Assembly (NCBI RefSeq): GCF_002917105.1
Contig: NZ_PQFZ01000032.1
Span: 1 to 42,320 of the forward strand
Source of the DNA: Allobosea psychrotolerans
GTDB lineage: Bacteria; Pseudomonadota; Alphaproteobacteria; Rhizobiales; Beijerinckiaceae
Direction of reading: 5' to 3'
Length of the DNA: 42,320 bases
The position numbers and the translations under genes were made by a program. Every line of letters starts with the position of its first letter. The first letter of the stretch is position 1. The notes beneath the pieces are model-generated. The model had not been told where the DNA came from. It made no database searches and saw only the letters and a list, made by a program, of their open reading frames with translations. Shown here piece after piece: positions 1 through 8,215 of this stretch.

Positions 1-245
1 ACGATGCCGATGTCGCGCTTGTGCGGCGGGGTGAAGGTGACGTCGCGCCCGCCGAAATGGATCGACCCGCCCGAAGGCTGGATGAAGCCGCCGAGAATGC
101 CGAGCAAGGTGGTCTTGCCCGAGCCGGAAGGGCCGAGCAACGAGACGAATTCATGCGGCGCGACATCGAGCGACACGTCGTCGAGCGCCCGCACCGATCC
201 GTAGATCTTGCTCGCGGACCGGATTTCGACGCGCTCGCCGCTCAT
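1..245 (-). CDS. ABC transporter ATP-binding protein (5' part only)
   Basis: The reverse strand from an ATG at 245 encodes about 81 residues before the window ends. The product begins MSGERVEIRSASKIYG and carries a clear Walker A motif, GPSGSGKTT, near residue 40. The phrase RALDDVSLDVAPHEFVSLLG before it is typical of importer ATPases of the PotA/polyamine or iron-uptake type. Such proteins hydrolyse ATP at the inner face of the membrane to drive substrate import. The Q-loop, signature motif, Walker B and any regulatory domain lie outside the window, so the substrate cannot be told. The gene is divergent from the LysR gene that starts 186 bp away, an arrangement in which the regulator often controls the transporter. 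Confidence 0.88.
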   Translation of the reverse strand, partial: MSGERVEIRSASKIYGSVRALDDVSLDVAPHEFVSLLGPSGSGKTTLLGILGGFIQPSGGSIHFGGRDVTFTPPHKRDIGI

Positions 246-388
246 ATGCACGATGAGGATTCTCCAGGCGAGCGAATACAGTCCAAAGCGCGCATCGACG
301 CCGGGATCTGCGATGTGATGGCCGGATGGCCGTTTCGGCGCATCGGCAACCAGTTGTGTCGTCGCGATTTAAGGTCCTGGCAGCCAGT

Positions 389-404
389 TTCCGCAATTGC
401 GGAA
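389..404. promoter_or_regulatory. 16-bp perfect palindrome upstream of the LysR gene
   Basis: TTCCGCAATTGCGGAA is a perfect 16-bp palindrome. It ends 27 bp before the LysR start codon and lies between two divergent genes. LysR-type regulators bind dyad sites containing T-N11-A, which this site does, so it is a candidate autoregulatory site. That role is inferred from position and symmetry only. Confidence 0.4.
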
Positions 405-431
405 TTCTTGGGGTTTCCATAATCTGGCGTT

Positions 432-1406
432 ATGTCTGATCTTCGCCGCATGCTGTCCTCCAGCAACGCGCTCTTCGTGTTTGAAGCCGCCGCCAGCAGC
501 GGCAGCTTCACCGGAGCGGCCGAAGCGTTGAACGTGACGCAACCCGCCGTCAGCCGGATGCTGGGACAGCTCGAGGCCTATCTCGGAGTTCGGCTGTTTC
601 AGCGCGGCCGCCGCGGCGCTGTCCTGACCGAAGAGGGCGAAGTGCTGTTCCGGCGGGTCAAGGATGGCTTCGGCATCATCGAGACCGGCCTGAAGGAGGT
701 CGAGCGACTGAAGGCCAGGAAGGACACGGTGACGATTTCAGTGTCGTCAGCCTTCACCACTCACTGGATGATCCCGCGCATGCGGCGCTTCCAGAACGAG
801 TTTCCCGACATCGAGCTGCGCTTTCAGATGACCAGCGGATCCTTGCGCGGCCCCGTCGAGCATGTCGATTTCGGCATGCGCTATGTCGAGCAGGATGCCG
901 CCATATCGCCCGAAGAGTTCGTGTCGCACGAGGTGATGTTGCCGGTTTGCAGCCCCTCCTACATGCTGCCGACCGAGCCTGACGCCTATGACGACGTCGA
1001 TACGATCATCCAGCTCACCGACAATCCCTGCGATTGGCTGGGACTGCATCCCGACGTCCTGCGTCGTGGCAGGGGGCAGATCAGGAAACTGACGTTCTCC
1101 GACTACGCTGTCGTCATGCAGGCCGCCATGGCCGGGCAAGGCATCGCTTTCGGCTGGCTGAGCGTCGTGTCCGCCGCGTTGAGATCAGGAGCCTTGCTGC
1201 CCGCATCCTCCAGTTTGACGCAGGGCGATCGGCTATGTGTCCTTGCTTCGCCTCAAGATCAAAAGCTGACCAAGAGCGCGATTGCGATCCGGGAGTGGAT
1301 CATCGCCGAGCAACGGCGAGACGTCACTGCTCTGGATCGAAAATATCCGGAGATGAGATTTCTGCAGTTGTCCTATCAGCGCGATGGGGCAGACCCTATC
1401 CATTGA
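432..1406 (+). CDS. LysR-family transcriptional regulator
   Basis: This 324-aa protein has the usual LysR length and layout. An N-terminal winged helix-turn-helix (about residues 8-70) contains GSFTGAAEALNVTQPAVSRM and LGVRLFQRGRRGAVLTEEG. A periplasmic-binding-protein-like effector domain follows (about 95-300). The middle section, with SSAFTTHWMIPRMRRFQNEF and DFGMRY, looks like the GcvA/AmpR-type subgroup. LysR proteins act as tetramers and respond to a small molecule, often one handled by the divergent genes. Here the divergent gene is an ABC importer ATPase, so control of that transporter is the simplest inference. The start ATG at 432 gives a complete N-terminus. A palindrome lies just upstream at 389-404. 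Confidence 0.93.
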   Translation: MSDLRRMLSSSNALFVFEAAASSGSFTGAAEALNVTQPAVSRMLGQLEAYLGVRLFQRGRRGAVLTEEGEVLFRRVKDGFGIIETGLKEVERLKARKDTVTISVSSAFTTHWMIPRMRRFQNEFPDIELRFQMTSGSLRGPVEHVDFGMRYVEQDAAISPEEFVSHEVMLPVCSPSYMLPTEPDAYDDVDTIIQLTDNPCDWLGLHPDVLRRGRGQIRKLTFSDYAVVMQAAMAGQGIAFGWLSVVSAALRSGALLPASSSLTQGDRLCVLASPQDQKLTKSAIAIREWIIAEQRRDVTALDRKYPEMRFLQLSYQRDGADPIH

Positions 1407-1504
1407 CGGTTCGATGACCGCGGGCGCAACAGGCTGCCGCCCCGTTGCAGACAGGGGCGGCGGCGCGCCGAGGCCAGTCGCGATGTTGATGCAGGCGGCC
1501 GAGC

Positions 1505-2158
1505 CTAGTCCCGATCCGGGGCGCCGAGCGGGAAGTAGTGGCGGAAGCGCCGCGCCTCATCCACCGCACGGGCGAAGGACGGCCGTTGCAGCAGGCGTGC
1601 GCGATAGGCCAGGAGATGGCCGTAATGCGCAGGGATTCGATAGGTCCAGTCGGCATAGAACAGCGACGGCGCTGCGGCGCAGTCGGCCAGCGTGAAGGTC
1701 TCGCCCACCGCCCAATTGCGCCCCTGCATGCGCTGGTCGAGCCAGGCATAGCTGGTGTCCAGCATCTTGCGCGCCTCCTCGACGCCGTAAGGGTCGCGGC
1801 TTTCGGGCGGGCGCAGCGCGTCGAAGACGAACTTGCCCTGGGGCGTCATGACGTAATTGTCGAAGAAGCGGTCGAGCATGCGCGCCTGGAGGGCAAGCTC
1901 GGGGTCCGCGGGGATCAGCTTCACCGGCCCGGGATGATGCAGCTCCAGATATTCGATGACGATCGAGGCCTCCAGCACGACGCGGCCGTCTTCGCGCAGG
2001 ATCGGGAAGCGCTTCATCGGCCATAGCGAGGCGAGCTCCTCGCTCACGCCGGCATCCTCCAGCATCCGGTAGGTGAAGGGCACCTCGTTTTCGTAGAAGG
2101 CGATGAGCGCCTTCTGGCAGTAGGACGAGAACGGATGGGCGAAGAGTTCGAGCGTCAT
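1505..2158 (-). CDS. Glutathione S-transferase family protein
   Basis: This 217-aa protein has the standard two-domain GST layout. A thioredoxin-like N-terminal domain starts MTLELFAHPFSSYCQKALIA and contains the glutathione-site elements KRFPILREDG and LEASIVIEYL. An all-helical C-terminal domain follows from about residue 90. The active-site region has SSYC, so serine or cysteine chemistry is possible and tyrosine is unlikely. GSTs of this type conjugate glutathione to electrophiles in the cytoplasm, but the substrate is not visible. Its start overlaps the stop of the SRPBCC gene upstream (ATGA), so the two should be translationally coupled as the last part of a three-gene operon. Confidence 0.9.
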   Translation of the reverse strand: MTLELFAHPFSSYCQKALIAFYENEVPFTYRMLEDAGVSEELASLWPMKRFPILREDGRVVLEASIVIEYLELHHPGPVKLIPADPELALQARMLDRFFDNYVMTPQGKFVFDALRPPESRDPYGVEEARKMLDTSYAWLDQRMQGRNWAVGETFTLADCAAAPSLFYADWTYRIPAHYGHLLAYRARLLQRPSFARAVDEARRFRHYFPLGAPDRD

Positions 2159-2628
2159 GAGAAGGCCCTCGGTTCGCGCCCCTCGAGCACCGCGACCAGG
2201 TTGTCGATATGCCAGGTCGTGCCGTGCTCGCGCCCCCGCACCGCCTCCATGCCGCCGGTCAGATAGGAGCCCTGCTCGGTGTGGACCAGCCGGGTCCTGT
2301 CGCCCTCGCCCCTGAGTTCGAGCGTCAGCAGCGACACCGAGAGCTTATCGCCGTTGTGGAACATGTCGTAGACGAGGATGATCCGCTCGTTCTCGACGAT
2401 GTCGTGATAGGTCGCCTGGAAATCGGTGGTCATGCCGCTGGGCCAGCGGGCGTGGAAGCGTTCCTTGCCGCCGACGCGGAAGTCGAAGTCGCGGTTCAGG
2501 GTTTCGATGTCCGTGGGCGCCCTGAACCATGTGCTCTTGGCCTCGAGGCTGCCATAGGCGGCAAAAACCCGCGCCGGCGAGGCGTTCAGCACGCGCTCGA
2601 TGGTGAAAGTGGCGTTGGTGACGGTCAT
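2155..2628 (-). CDS. SRPBCC (AHSA1-like) family protein
   Basis: This 157-aa protein begins FTIERVLNASPARVFAAYGS, the START/Bet v1 helix-grip opening used by AHSA1-type proteins. GGKERFHARWPSG, the glycine-rich turn usually written as GGxxR, follows, and later there is TWHIDNL near the C-terminus. Family members bind hydrophobic small molecules, and many are encoded next to an ArsR regulator, as here. Both ends overlap neighbours by ATGA (ArsR upstream, GST downstream). No ligand can be assigned. The trio probably responds to a small toxic or electrophilic compound, an inference from the GST partner. Confidence 0.88.
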   Translation of the reverse strand: MTVTNATFTIERVLNASPARVFAAYGSLEAKSTWFRAPTDIETLNRDFDFRVGGKERFHARWPSGMTTDFQATYHDIVENERIILVYDMFHNGDKLSVSLLTLELRGEGDRTRLVHTEQGSYLTGGMEAVRGREHGTTWHIDNLVAVLEGREPRAFS

Positions 2629-2969
2629 GGGTCCTCCTTGGCAGCGGTTTGGGCCAGATAGGCCTCGAGTTGATCGTATTGCTGTTCCCAGAAGCGCTTG
2701 CGCTCGGCGATCCAGCCTTCGACCTCGGTCATCGCCTTGAGCTCCAGGCTGCAGGTGCGCACGCGGCCCAGCTTCTGGCTCTTCACCAGCCCGGCCTCCT
2801 CCAGAACCTTCAGGTGCTGGACCACGGCCGACAGGGTCATCGGCAAGGGCTTGGCCAGCTCGCTGACCGAGGCCGGGCCAAGACAGAGCCGCTCGACCAT
2901 GGCGCGGCGTCCGGGATCGGACAGGGCCTGGAAGGCGAGGTCGAGCGGCTTGGGCTGATACTGTAGCAT
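2625..2969 (-). CDS. ArsR-family (metal-independent type) HTH regulator
   Basis: This 114-aa winged-helix regulator contains FQALSDPGRRAMVERLCLG, VSELAKPLPMTLSAVVQHLK and LEEAGLVKSQKLGRVRTCSL. These are the helices and wing of the ArsR type that is paired with SRPBCC proteins. No paired cysteines of a metal site are seen. I chose the ATG at 2969. A longer reading frame from a TTG at 3005 would run through a promoter-like TTGACT element, which argues against it. The gene leads an operon with SRPBCC and GST genes joined by 4-bp overlaps. Such regulators normally repress their own operon. Confidence 0.9.
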   Translation of the reverse strand: MLQYQPKPLDLAFQALSDPGRRAMVERLCLGPASVSELAKPLPMTLSAVVQHLKVLEEAGLVKSQKLGRVRTCSLELKAMTEVEGWIAERKRFWEQQYDQLEAYLAQTAAKEDP

Positions 2970-2979
2970 TTGCTTAAGT

Positions 2980-3006
2980 GTTGACGCGAAAACAGCCGGA
3001 GTCAAC
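2980..3006 (-). promoter_or_regulatory. Promoter and candidate operator of the ArsR operon
   Basis: On the reverse strand a TTGACT -35-like box (3000-3005) is followed after 17 bp by AACACT (2977-2982). The same stretch holds the inverted repeat GTTGAC-N15-GTCAAC (2980-3006). It lies 10 bp before the ATG, so an ArsR dimer bound here would block the promoter. The assignment rests on spacing and symmetry. Confidence 0.4.
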
Positions 3007-3249
3007 CGGGCCGCGGTTCCGGGACGCCATCGCGGTCTGAAAGCTGTGTCGAGGCGGCCCGCCGCCCAAGGGGAAGGCCCTGTGCCGTAACGTTTACAGG
3101 CTCGGCGCGGCCTCGCAGCACAATTGATCTATATCATTTGATAGGATTGTAACCAAACAAAAGACATTATTTAAAAGCCTGCTTAACCCCCTAACGGCGA
3201 TTCGGGCGGCGTTTCAGTCCCATCTCCAAGCGCCGTGCCGGAGGCTCCG

Positions 3250-3747
3250 ATGCCAGAATCCGCCATGTCTCTCGTCAAGATGTCGTCCGATATCGTCCGC
3301 GCCTATGTGACCGGGAACAAGGTCCCGGTGACGGACATGCCCGCGCTGATCGCCAGCGTCCATTCCGCGTTGGCGAAGCTGAGGATCGAAGCCGAGGCGC
3401 CGCCTGCCCTGCGCGTCCCGGCCGTATCGATCTGGAATTCGATCACCGATGACAAGATCATCTGCCTGGAAGACGGCCTGGGTTTCCGATCGCTGAAACG
3501 TCATCTGAGTGCGAGGTACAACATGTCCCCCGCGGAATATCGCGCGAAATGGGACCTGCCGGTCGATTACCCGATGATGGCCCCGGCCTATGCCAAATCA
3601 CGCTCTGCAATTGCCAAGGCGATGGGCATTGGCCGGAAGGCAGCAGCCGCTTCGGCCAGGAGGGAGAAGCGCACCGCGCCTGGCACGGCTCGCCTGCAAG
3701 AGCTGCGGCCAGCCCGGCAGCGCCAATATGTGCAGCCGGATTACTAG
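3250..3747 (+). CDS. MucR/Ros-family transcriptional regulator
   Basis: This 165-aa protein carries the conserved MucR core around residues 58-125: VPAVSIWNSITDDKIICLED, FRSLKRHLSARYNMSPAEYR, AKWDLPVDYPMMAPAYA and KSRSAIAKAMGIGRKA. MucR proteins are alphaproteobacterial zinc-finger regulators that bind AT-rich DNA and control surface, motility and cell-cycle genes. Here the second zinc-ligand cysteine is aspartate (C72-L-E-D75). This occurs in some family members, and metal binding may be altered. I chose the ATG at 3250, which has GGAGG at 3240-3244 six bases upstream. A GTG at 3235 is the alternative. The AT-rich stretch at 3120-3195 upstream would suit MucR autoregulation. The basic tail after residue 125 is longer than usual. 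Confidence 0.9.
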   Translation: MPESAMSLVKMSSDIVRAYVTGNKVPVTDMPALIASVHSALAKLRIEAEAPPALRVPAVSIWNSITDDKIICLEDGLGFRSLKRHLSARYNMSPAEYRAKWDLPVDYPMMAPAYAKSRSAIAKAMGIGRKAAAASARREKRTAPGTARLQELRPARQRQYVQPDY

Positions 3748-3805
3748 AGCATGTCCGCGTTGTCTTGACGCGAGCCGGTGCCCACCTCGCTCGAAAACGC
3801 CCTAG
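3744..3805. repeat. Short dispersed repeat with CTAG-bounded ends
   Basis: The segment starts CTAGAGCATGTCC and ends CGAAAACGCCCTAG, with GAGCCGGTGCCCACCTCGCT inside. I recognise this type as a frequent intergenic repeat in Hyphomicrobiales genomes, from memory and not from a search. The TAG stop of the MucR-like gene lies within its left end, so it has inserted at, or formed, the gene's 3' edge. Confidence 0.45.
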
Positions 3806-4223
3806 CGGATTGAATCGGACGCTTGGTACCCACCCGAGACCGTCCTCACGGCTCGAGGGAGAGCGGCGCGGCCCTGCCCATTTGCAGACACTCGAAAGGT
3901 CGCGGGTGGGCCAAAAACGTCGGTCGCTCGTCCGGGCGAGTTGCGCCATAAGCCGACTCTGGCCCATCGCCTGCAAACAGACATTGGCGTTGGAGTCGCA
4001 TGACTTCCGTTCTCGCCCCCATTGCTGAAGCTCGATTGAACAGACGAAACGCTCTCTCTGCATCCCTGTTGTCTGACGCTCCAAAAGTCCGATCATTGAT
4101 CAGTGTATCCAGCCAAGCGTCAGAGCTCCTTATTATGTGACCTGGCTCACTGAGCGGAGCCGTGAGGTGGGGCAATTTTCCGTTGCTAGGGCGAAACCTC
4201 AACCCCCTCCGGGAGGAACCATC
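3806..4223. other. Intergenic region upstream of the flavin oxidase
   Basis: No convincing gene is visible here. Reading frames on either strand are short and arginine/serine-rich, without domain signatures. A small palindrome, GATCATTGATC (4091-4101), lies about 120 bp before the oxidase start and may be regulatory. GGGAGGA at 4211-4217 is the oxidase ribosome-binding site. Confidence 0.5.
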
Positions 4224-5663
4224 ATGCCTGTCCAACGCCTCACGACACTGACGGCCGGAACGAAGACCATCGCTGCTCCGGTCATCGAAGCGCTTGCCTC
4301 GCAGCTTCGCGGTAGCATCCTGGACTCGAGTGACGCGAGCTATGATGAGGCGCGCGCGATCTGGAACGGTATGGTCGATCGTCGGCCCGGCTTGATCATA
4401 AGCTGTGCGGCCGCTGCGGATGTCGTCAGCGCGGTCCGATTTGTTCGCGAGAACGGCTTACTCGTCTCGGTGCGTGGGGGCGGTCATGGCATTGCCGGAA
4501 ACGCCGTCTGCGATGGTGGCGTGATGATTGATCTTTCGCCGATGAAATCGATCCACGTCGATGAGGCAGCGCAACGGGCCTGGGTCGAACCTGGTGCAAC
4601 CCTTGCCGATGTGGACAAGGAAACGCAGGCATTCGGATTAGCGGTGCCGACGGGTATCAATTCGACCACTGGCATTGCCGGGTTGACGCTGGGTGGTGGC
4701 TTCGGCTGGATCACGCGGAAGTTTGGCCTCACCCTGGACAATCTTGTATCGGTCGAGGTGGTTACGGCCGATGGCGAGCTCCGGAGGGCAAGCGAGTCGG
4801 AAAATCCGGACCTGTTCTGGGCGCTGCGCGGCGGAGGCGGCAATTTCGGGGTCGCAACAAAATTCGAGTTCCGGCTGCACAAGGTCGGCCCGCAAGTCCT
4901 GGCGGGCCTGGTCGTGCACCCGCTCAGCGAAGCCGAGACGGTCCTGAAGGCTTACCGCCAAGCGCTTGAAGTCGCTCCCGATGAGCTGACATGCTGGGCC
5001 GTGATGCGGCAGGCCCCTCCTCTACCGTTCCTGCCGGTCGAGTGGCATGGCAAGGAAGTGCTGATCCTCGCCATGTGCTACTGTGGCGACCTCGCCGAGG
5101 GCGAAAGGGCGACCATGAGGTTGCGCTCGTTCGGAACGCCGATCGCGGATGTGGTCGGCCCTGCGCCTTTCACGGCGTGGCAACAGGCATTCGATCCGTT
5201 GCTCACGCCTGGCGCCCGCAACTACTGGAAAAGCCACGACTTTACGGAGCTCTCGGATGCGGCGGTCGGTATCCTGACGGGTGCGGTCCGCCACCTTCCA
5301 GACCCGGAATGCGAGATTTTCATAGGGCATGTCGGCGGGGCGGCAGGTCGCGTCGCCGCCGACGCAACAGCGTTTCCACAGCGCAGCTCCCATTTTGTCA
5401 TGAACGTTCATGCGCGGTGGCGCGAGCCGGGCATGGACCGGACCTGCATCGGTTGGGCTCGCGAACTCTTCGACGCTGCGAAGCCATATTCCGCCGGGAC
5501 GGCCTATATCAATTTCATGCCCGGCGATGAGGTGGATCGCGTCCAAGAGGCTTACGGAGACAACTATCATCGCCTTGCAAAGCTGAAACGACGCTACGAT
5601 CCGTCGAATCTGTTTCGCATGAATCAGAATGTGGCGCCGACAACGAGTTCGCAGGCGGCATAA
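4224..5663 (+). CDS. FAD-linked oxidase with BBE domain
   Basis: This 479-aa protein is a berberine-bridge-enzyme-like flavoprotein oxidase. The FAD-binding domain (about 50-220) contains SVRGGGHGIAGNAVCDGGV, whose H88 is the usual covalent flavin attachment residue, and TGIAGLTLGGGFGW. The position that carries the second, cysteinyl, flavin link in bicovalent members appears to be N146 (GINSTTG), so single attachment is expected. The C-terminal BBE segment YHRLAKLKRRYDPSNLFRMN is intact. Family members oxidise sugars, alcohols or alkaloid-like compounds and pass electrons to oxygen. The ATG at 4224 follows GGGAGGA by six bases. A longer frame to 4137 lacks such a signal. No signal peptide is seen. 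Confidence 0.92.
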   Translation: MPVQRLTTLTAGTKTIAAPVIEALASQLRGSILDSSDASYDEARAIWNGMVDRRPGLIISCAAAADVVSAVRFVRENGLLVSVRGGGHGIAGNAVCDGGVMIDLSPMKSIHVDEAAQRAWVEPGATLADVDKETQAFGLAVPTGINSTTGIAGLTLGGGFGWITRKFGLTLDNLVSVEVVTADGELRRASESENPDLFWALRGGGGNFGVATKFEFRLHKVGPQVLAGLVVHPLSEAETVLKAYRQALEVAPDELTCWAVMRQAPPLPFLPVEWHGKEVLILAMCYCGDLAEGERATMRLRSFGTPIADVVGPAPFTAWQQAFDPLLTPGARNYWKSHDFTELSDAAVGILTGAVRHLPDPECEIFIGHVGGAAGRVAADATAFPQRSSHFVMNVHARWREPGMDRTCIGWARELFDAAKPYSAGTAYINFMPGDEVDRVQEAYGDNYHRLAKLKRRYDPSNLFRMNQNVAPTTSSQAA

Positions 5664-6114
5664 GTCCGGCCAACTGACTCACGGAAAGGCGGAAAGGAGC
5701 TCGAATGGCGTCGGGCCAGTTTTCACAGGTGCGGCGCATTGCCTTTCCGTGGCCAGCGTCCGCCTTTCCCCCGGTCCGGCGCCTATCTGGAGCTGGCACT
5801 TGATCGAATTGCTGCTTCTCAAACAAGTTGACCTTTGCGCTCGCACTCCCACCCGTCGGCCGTGCGCGCGTTGGGGAGCTGCCTGAAACGAGACATTGGC
5901 AAGAGACCGGCTAGACATCCGGTCTTGGTCCGGCCGATTGCCAAACGACTGTAGCCGGTTATGCGCAGGCTGTTGCGGTCGTCGACCATCGACCGCAGTC
6001 GCTTACGATCTGTTGGGCTCAGATGGACGACAACGCCAGTACGCATCCCGCAGACTCGCACGACGCCGCGCCGCGCGGAATCCCAACCCGGACTCTTTTG
6101 TCCCGATCAATCCA
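5664..6114. other. Intergenic region, no gene seen
   Basis: After the oxidase stop there are 451 bases with no reading frame that looks protein-like on either strand and no clear terminator hairpin. I see no repeat or RNA signature here. Confidence 0.4.
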
Positions 6115-6381
6115 CTAGTGCAGCGACCTGGTTTCATCGGCCGGCAGATCGATCAGGCGCGCCAGACCCAGCACCCTGACGCCTTCGACAAACTCCTCGA
6201 AGGCTGCCTGGTCGGTCGCGAAGGTTTCCTCCCACATGATCGCGCAGCCCTGTCCATCCAGCAATTCGAGGACCCAGGCGTCGCTTCCCTCCGGCCGGTA
6301 GATCTCGACCCGCACGGTCATGCCGTCGATCGTGAAGGCGCGCGACAGCGCCGAGCGTATCATTCCAGGATCATCCATCAT
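6115..6381 (-). CDS. Small hypothetical protein
   Basis: This 88-aa acidic protein starts MMDDPGMIRSALSRAFTIDG and continues through VRVEIYRPEGSDAWVLELLD and CAIMWEETFATDQAAFEEFV. The alternation of hydrophobic and polar residues and balanced composition look like a genuine small alpha/beta protein. Other frames in this stretch look random. I do not recognise the family. No signal peptide or membrane segment is present, so it should be cytoplasmic. It is isolated, with non-coding stretches on both sides, and its ribosome-binding site is weak. Either of two adjacent ATGs (6381, 6378) could start it. Confidence 0.6.
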   Translation of the reverse strand: MMDDPGMIRSALSRAFTIDGMTVRVEIYRPEGSDAWVLELLDGQGCAIMWEETFATDQAAFEEFVEGVRVLGLARLIDLPADETRSLH

Positions 6382-7082
6382 GGGCGCGCGCCCATCCCGG
6401 ACCTGGCACGCTCAACCCGCTGCAGCGCCGGCGCGGCGCGCGCCATCTGCCTGTCACGGAATGCGACGGAATGGGCGGCCGTCCTGGGGCAGGCGCCATG
6501 AGCCCGCCTGGTATCGGCAGGGTCCCCGAAAGACGAAAACAGCATCCGCTCCTCCGTCGAAATAGCTGAGACGACATTCCTCTGGGTCAAAGCTAGGCGG
6601 TTTACGCTGGCGCGCACCAACTTTTGTTAACGCGCCACTTGATTTGCTGCGGCGCGCCGTCCTGGCACCTATGTTCAGGCTGCAGGGCACGGCGAGGACG
6701 ATCTCGACCTGTCCGAAGTCGATGAGACAGCCTGGCGTGATGCGGCGACAGCGTCGAACGGGCGCGGTTGGGCGAGCCCCTTCGACGGCCCACGCCCCTG
6801 TGAAAGCGTCGCGACGAGCCATCCCATGGATATCAGGATGAGCAGGACAGCGGATTCGAGGAGGCTTTCGACAGAAAAACCGCGAATCGGCCAGTACCGG
6901 AGCAAAATTCGCACCCGGAGATCGCAGAGCAGGGTCGTTTAATCCAAATATCGGTACGATGCGGTCAGAATAACAAAAGTATCTAATTTCATTAACATAT
7001 GTTATTGTCATACAGCATCTTATATAAGGGCATCCAATTCCTTTTCTCACTAGGCTTTGCCAACGGTAATGCGGGGACCGTT
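6382..7082. other. Long intergenic region upstream of the Crp/Fnr gene
   Basis: No gene can be supported. The last 150 bp become AT-rich and contain the perfect palindrome TAACATATGTTA (6993-7004), about 100 bp before the Crp/Fnr start. Next come TTGTCA (7005-7010) and TATATAAG (7021-7028). These are promoter-like, but their spacing is not canonical. The palindrome is a candidate regulator site. Confidence 0.45.
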
Positions 7083-7100
7083 CCTCCTGCGTGCAGGAGG
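7083..7100 (+). promoter_or_regulatory. Hairpin that buries the Shine-Dalgarno of the Crp/Fnr gene
   Basis: CCTCCTG (7083-7089) and CAGGAGG (7094-7100) are perfectly complementary around the tetraloop CGTG. The right arm contains the whole ribosome-binding site AGGAGG (7095-7100), five bases before a TTG start at 7106. In mRNA this stem would hide the site, suggesting conditional translation, for instance by temperature or a bound factor. The pairing is read directly. The regulation is inference. Confidence 0.55.
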
Positions 7101-7105
7101 CGGCT

Positions 7106-7855
7106 TTGGCTTATCGATCGACGGACGCGCTCGCCCCCCTCGTGGTCAGGCTCAGGGCGGTGGTCCATCTCACCGACAAGGAGGCCGAGATCATTCGCGC
7201 CCTGCCCTTCACGGTGCGGGAGGTCAAGGCCGGCTGGGAAATCGTGCGCGAGGGCGACCGCCCCAGCCAATCCTGCCTGATCCTCGACGGGGTGAGCTGC
7301 CGATTCAAGATCGTCGGCGACGGCGGCCGGCAGATCGTCTCGGTTCACATCCCCGGGGACCTTCCCGATCTGCAAAGTTTCCATCTGAAGACGATGGACC
7401 ATAATCTTGCGACGCTCACGCCAAGCCGTATCGGCCTCATCCCCCACAGCGCCATCCATCACCTGATGATGAGCAGCCCGCGCATGGCCAATATCCTGGC
7501 GCGAGAGGGGCTGATCGACGGCTCGATCTTCCGCGAATGGATCTGCAATATCGGGCGCCGGCCGGCGCTGACCAGGGTTGCCCATTTCCTCTGCGAGATC
7601 TTTGTCCGCTACCGCCTGATCGGCGCCAATGACGGCATGACCATCCCCTTTGCCTTCACCCAGACCGAGCTTGCCGACGCCCAGGGCACATCGACCGTTC
7701 ACATCAACCGGGTGCTGAAAGTGCTCAAGACGGACGGCATGATCTCGATTGCAGGCAAGGCCCTGACGGTCCATGACTGGGAGAAGCTCCAGGAAACCGG
7801 AGATTTCGACGCCAGGTATCTGCACCTGTCTGAGGCGGAAGCGGCGGCTGTGTGA
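7106..7855 (+). CDS. Crp/Fnr-family transcriptional regulator
   Basis: This 249-aa protein has an N-terminal cyclic-nucleotide-binding-like beta-barrel (about residues 20-135) with GWEIVREGDRPSQSCLILDG and VSVHIPGDLPDLQSFHLK. A C-terminal winged helix-turn-helix (about 145-225) follows, with FAFTQTELADAQGTSTVHIN and RVLKVLKTDGMI. It has no N-terminal cysteine cluster for an Fe-S centre, so it is not an oxygen sensor of the FNR type. Family members of this pattern are common in Hyphomicrobiales and of unknown ligand. I place the start at TTG 7106 because AGGAGG lies five bases upstream. GTG 7091 is in frame but would put that ribosome-binding site inside the gene. Confidence 0.88.
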   Translation: MAYRSTDALAPLVVRLRAVVHLTDKEAEIIRALPFTVREVKAGWEIVREGDRPSQSCLILDGVSCRFKIVGDGGRQIVSVHIPGDLPDLQSFHLKTMDHNLATLTPSRIGLIPHSAIHHLMMSSPRMANILAREGLIDGSIFREWICNIGRRPALTRVAHFLCEIFVRYRLIGANDGMTIPFAFTQTELADAQGTSTVHINRVLKVLKTDGMISIAGKALTVHDWEKLQETGDFDARYLHLSEAEAAAV

Positions 7856-8215
7856 GGGTATGGGTGCGGGCACCAACTCTGCCGTCCCGCGAAATCCGGG
7901 CGACAGCGCGAGGACGGGCACCGACCTGCTCGCGCCCCGCAAGCCCGGCCGGGTGATCGCCCGCCCCCAAGCAGATGGTCAAGCGCCGGCCAGAGACCGC
8001 CCAATACGCCCGCGGCATGTCCGGCGGCTCGGCATCGGCATGCGCATGAATCGCGAGAGCGCTTCCTAGAGTCAGGCGCAGGATCGTGAATATCTAACGC
8101 GAGAGGATTGCCGTGCGAAACCTTCGCTTCCTCACTATCAATCCACACGAAGAATGCTAAAATAAGAACGAACCGTAAACGACATCCAGGCATGCTGATA
8201 GGCGGCAAGGGCCAA
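7856..8215. other. Intergenic region at the left edge of the defence island
   Basis: No gene is seen in these 360 bases. The DNA changes from GC-rich to a noticeably AT-richer stretch from about 8140, just before the methyltransferase, consistent with a junction between chromosomal backbone and acquired DNA. No tRNA, direct repeat or integrase is visible. AAGG at 8208-8211 could be the methyltransferase ribosome-binding site. Confidence 0.4.

Noticed and set aside
6675..6914. A 79-codon reverse-strand frame with one hydrophobic helix (SAVLLILISMGWLVATL)
   Set aside because: It would need a GTG start without a ribosome-binding site, and the last 40 residues look random. A real small membrane protein cannot be excluded but is not supported.
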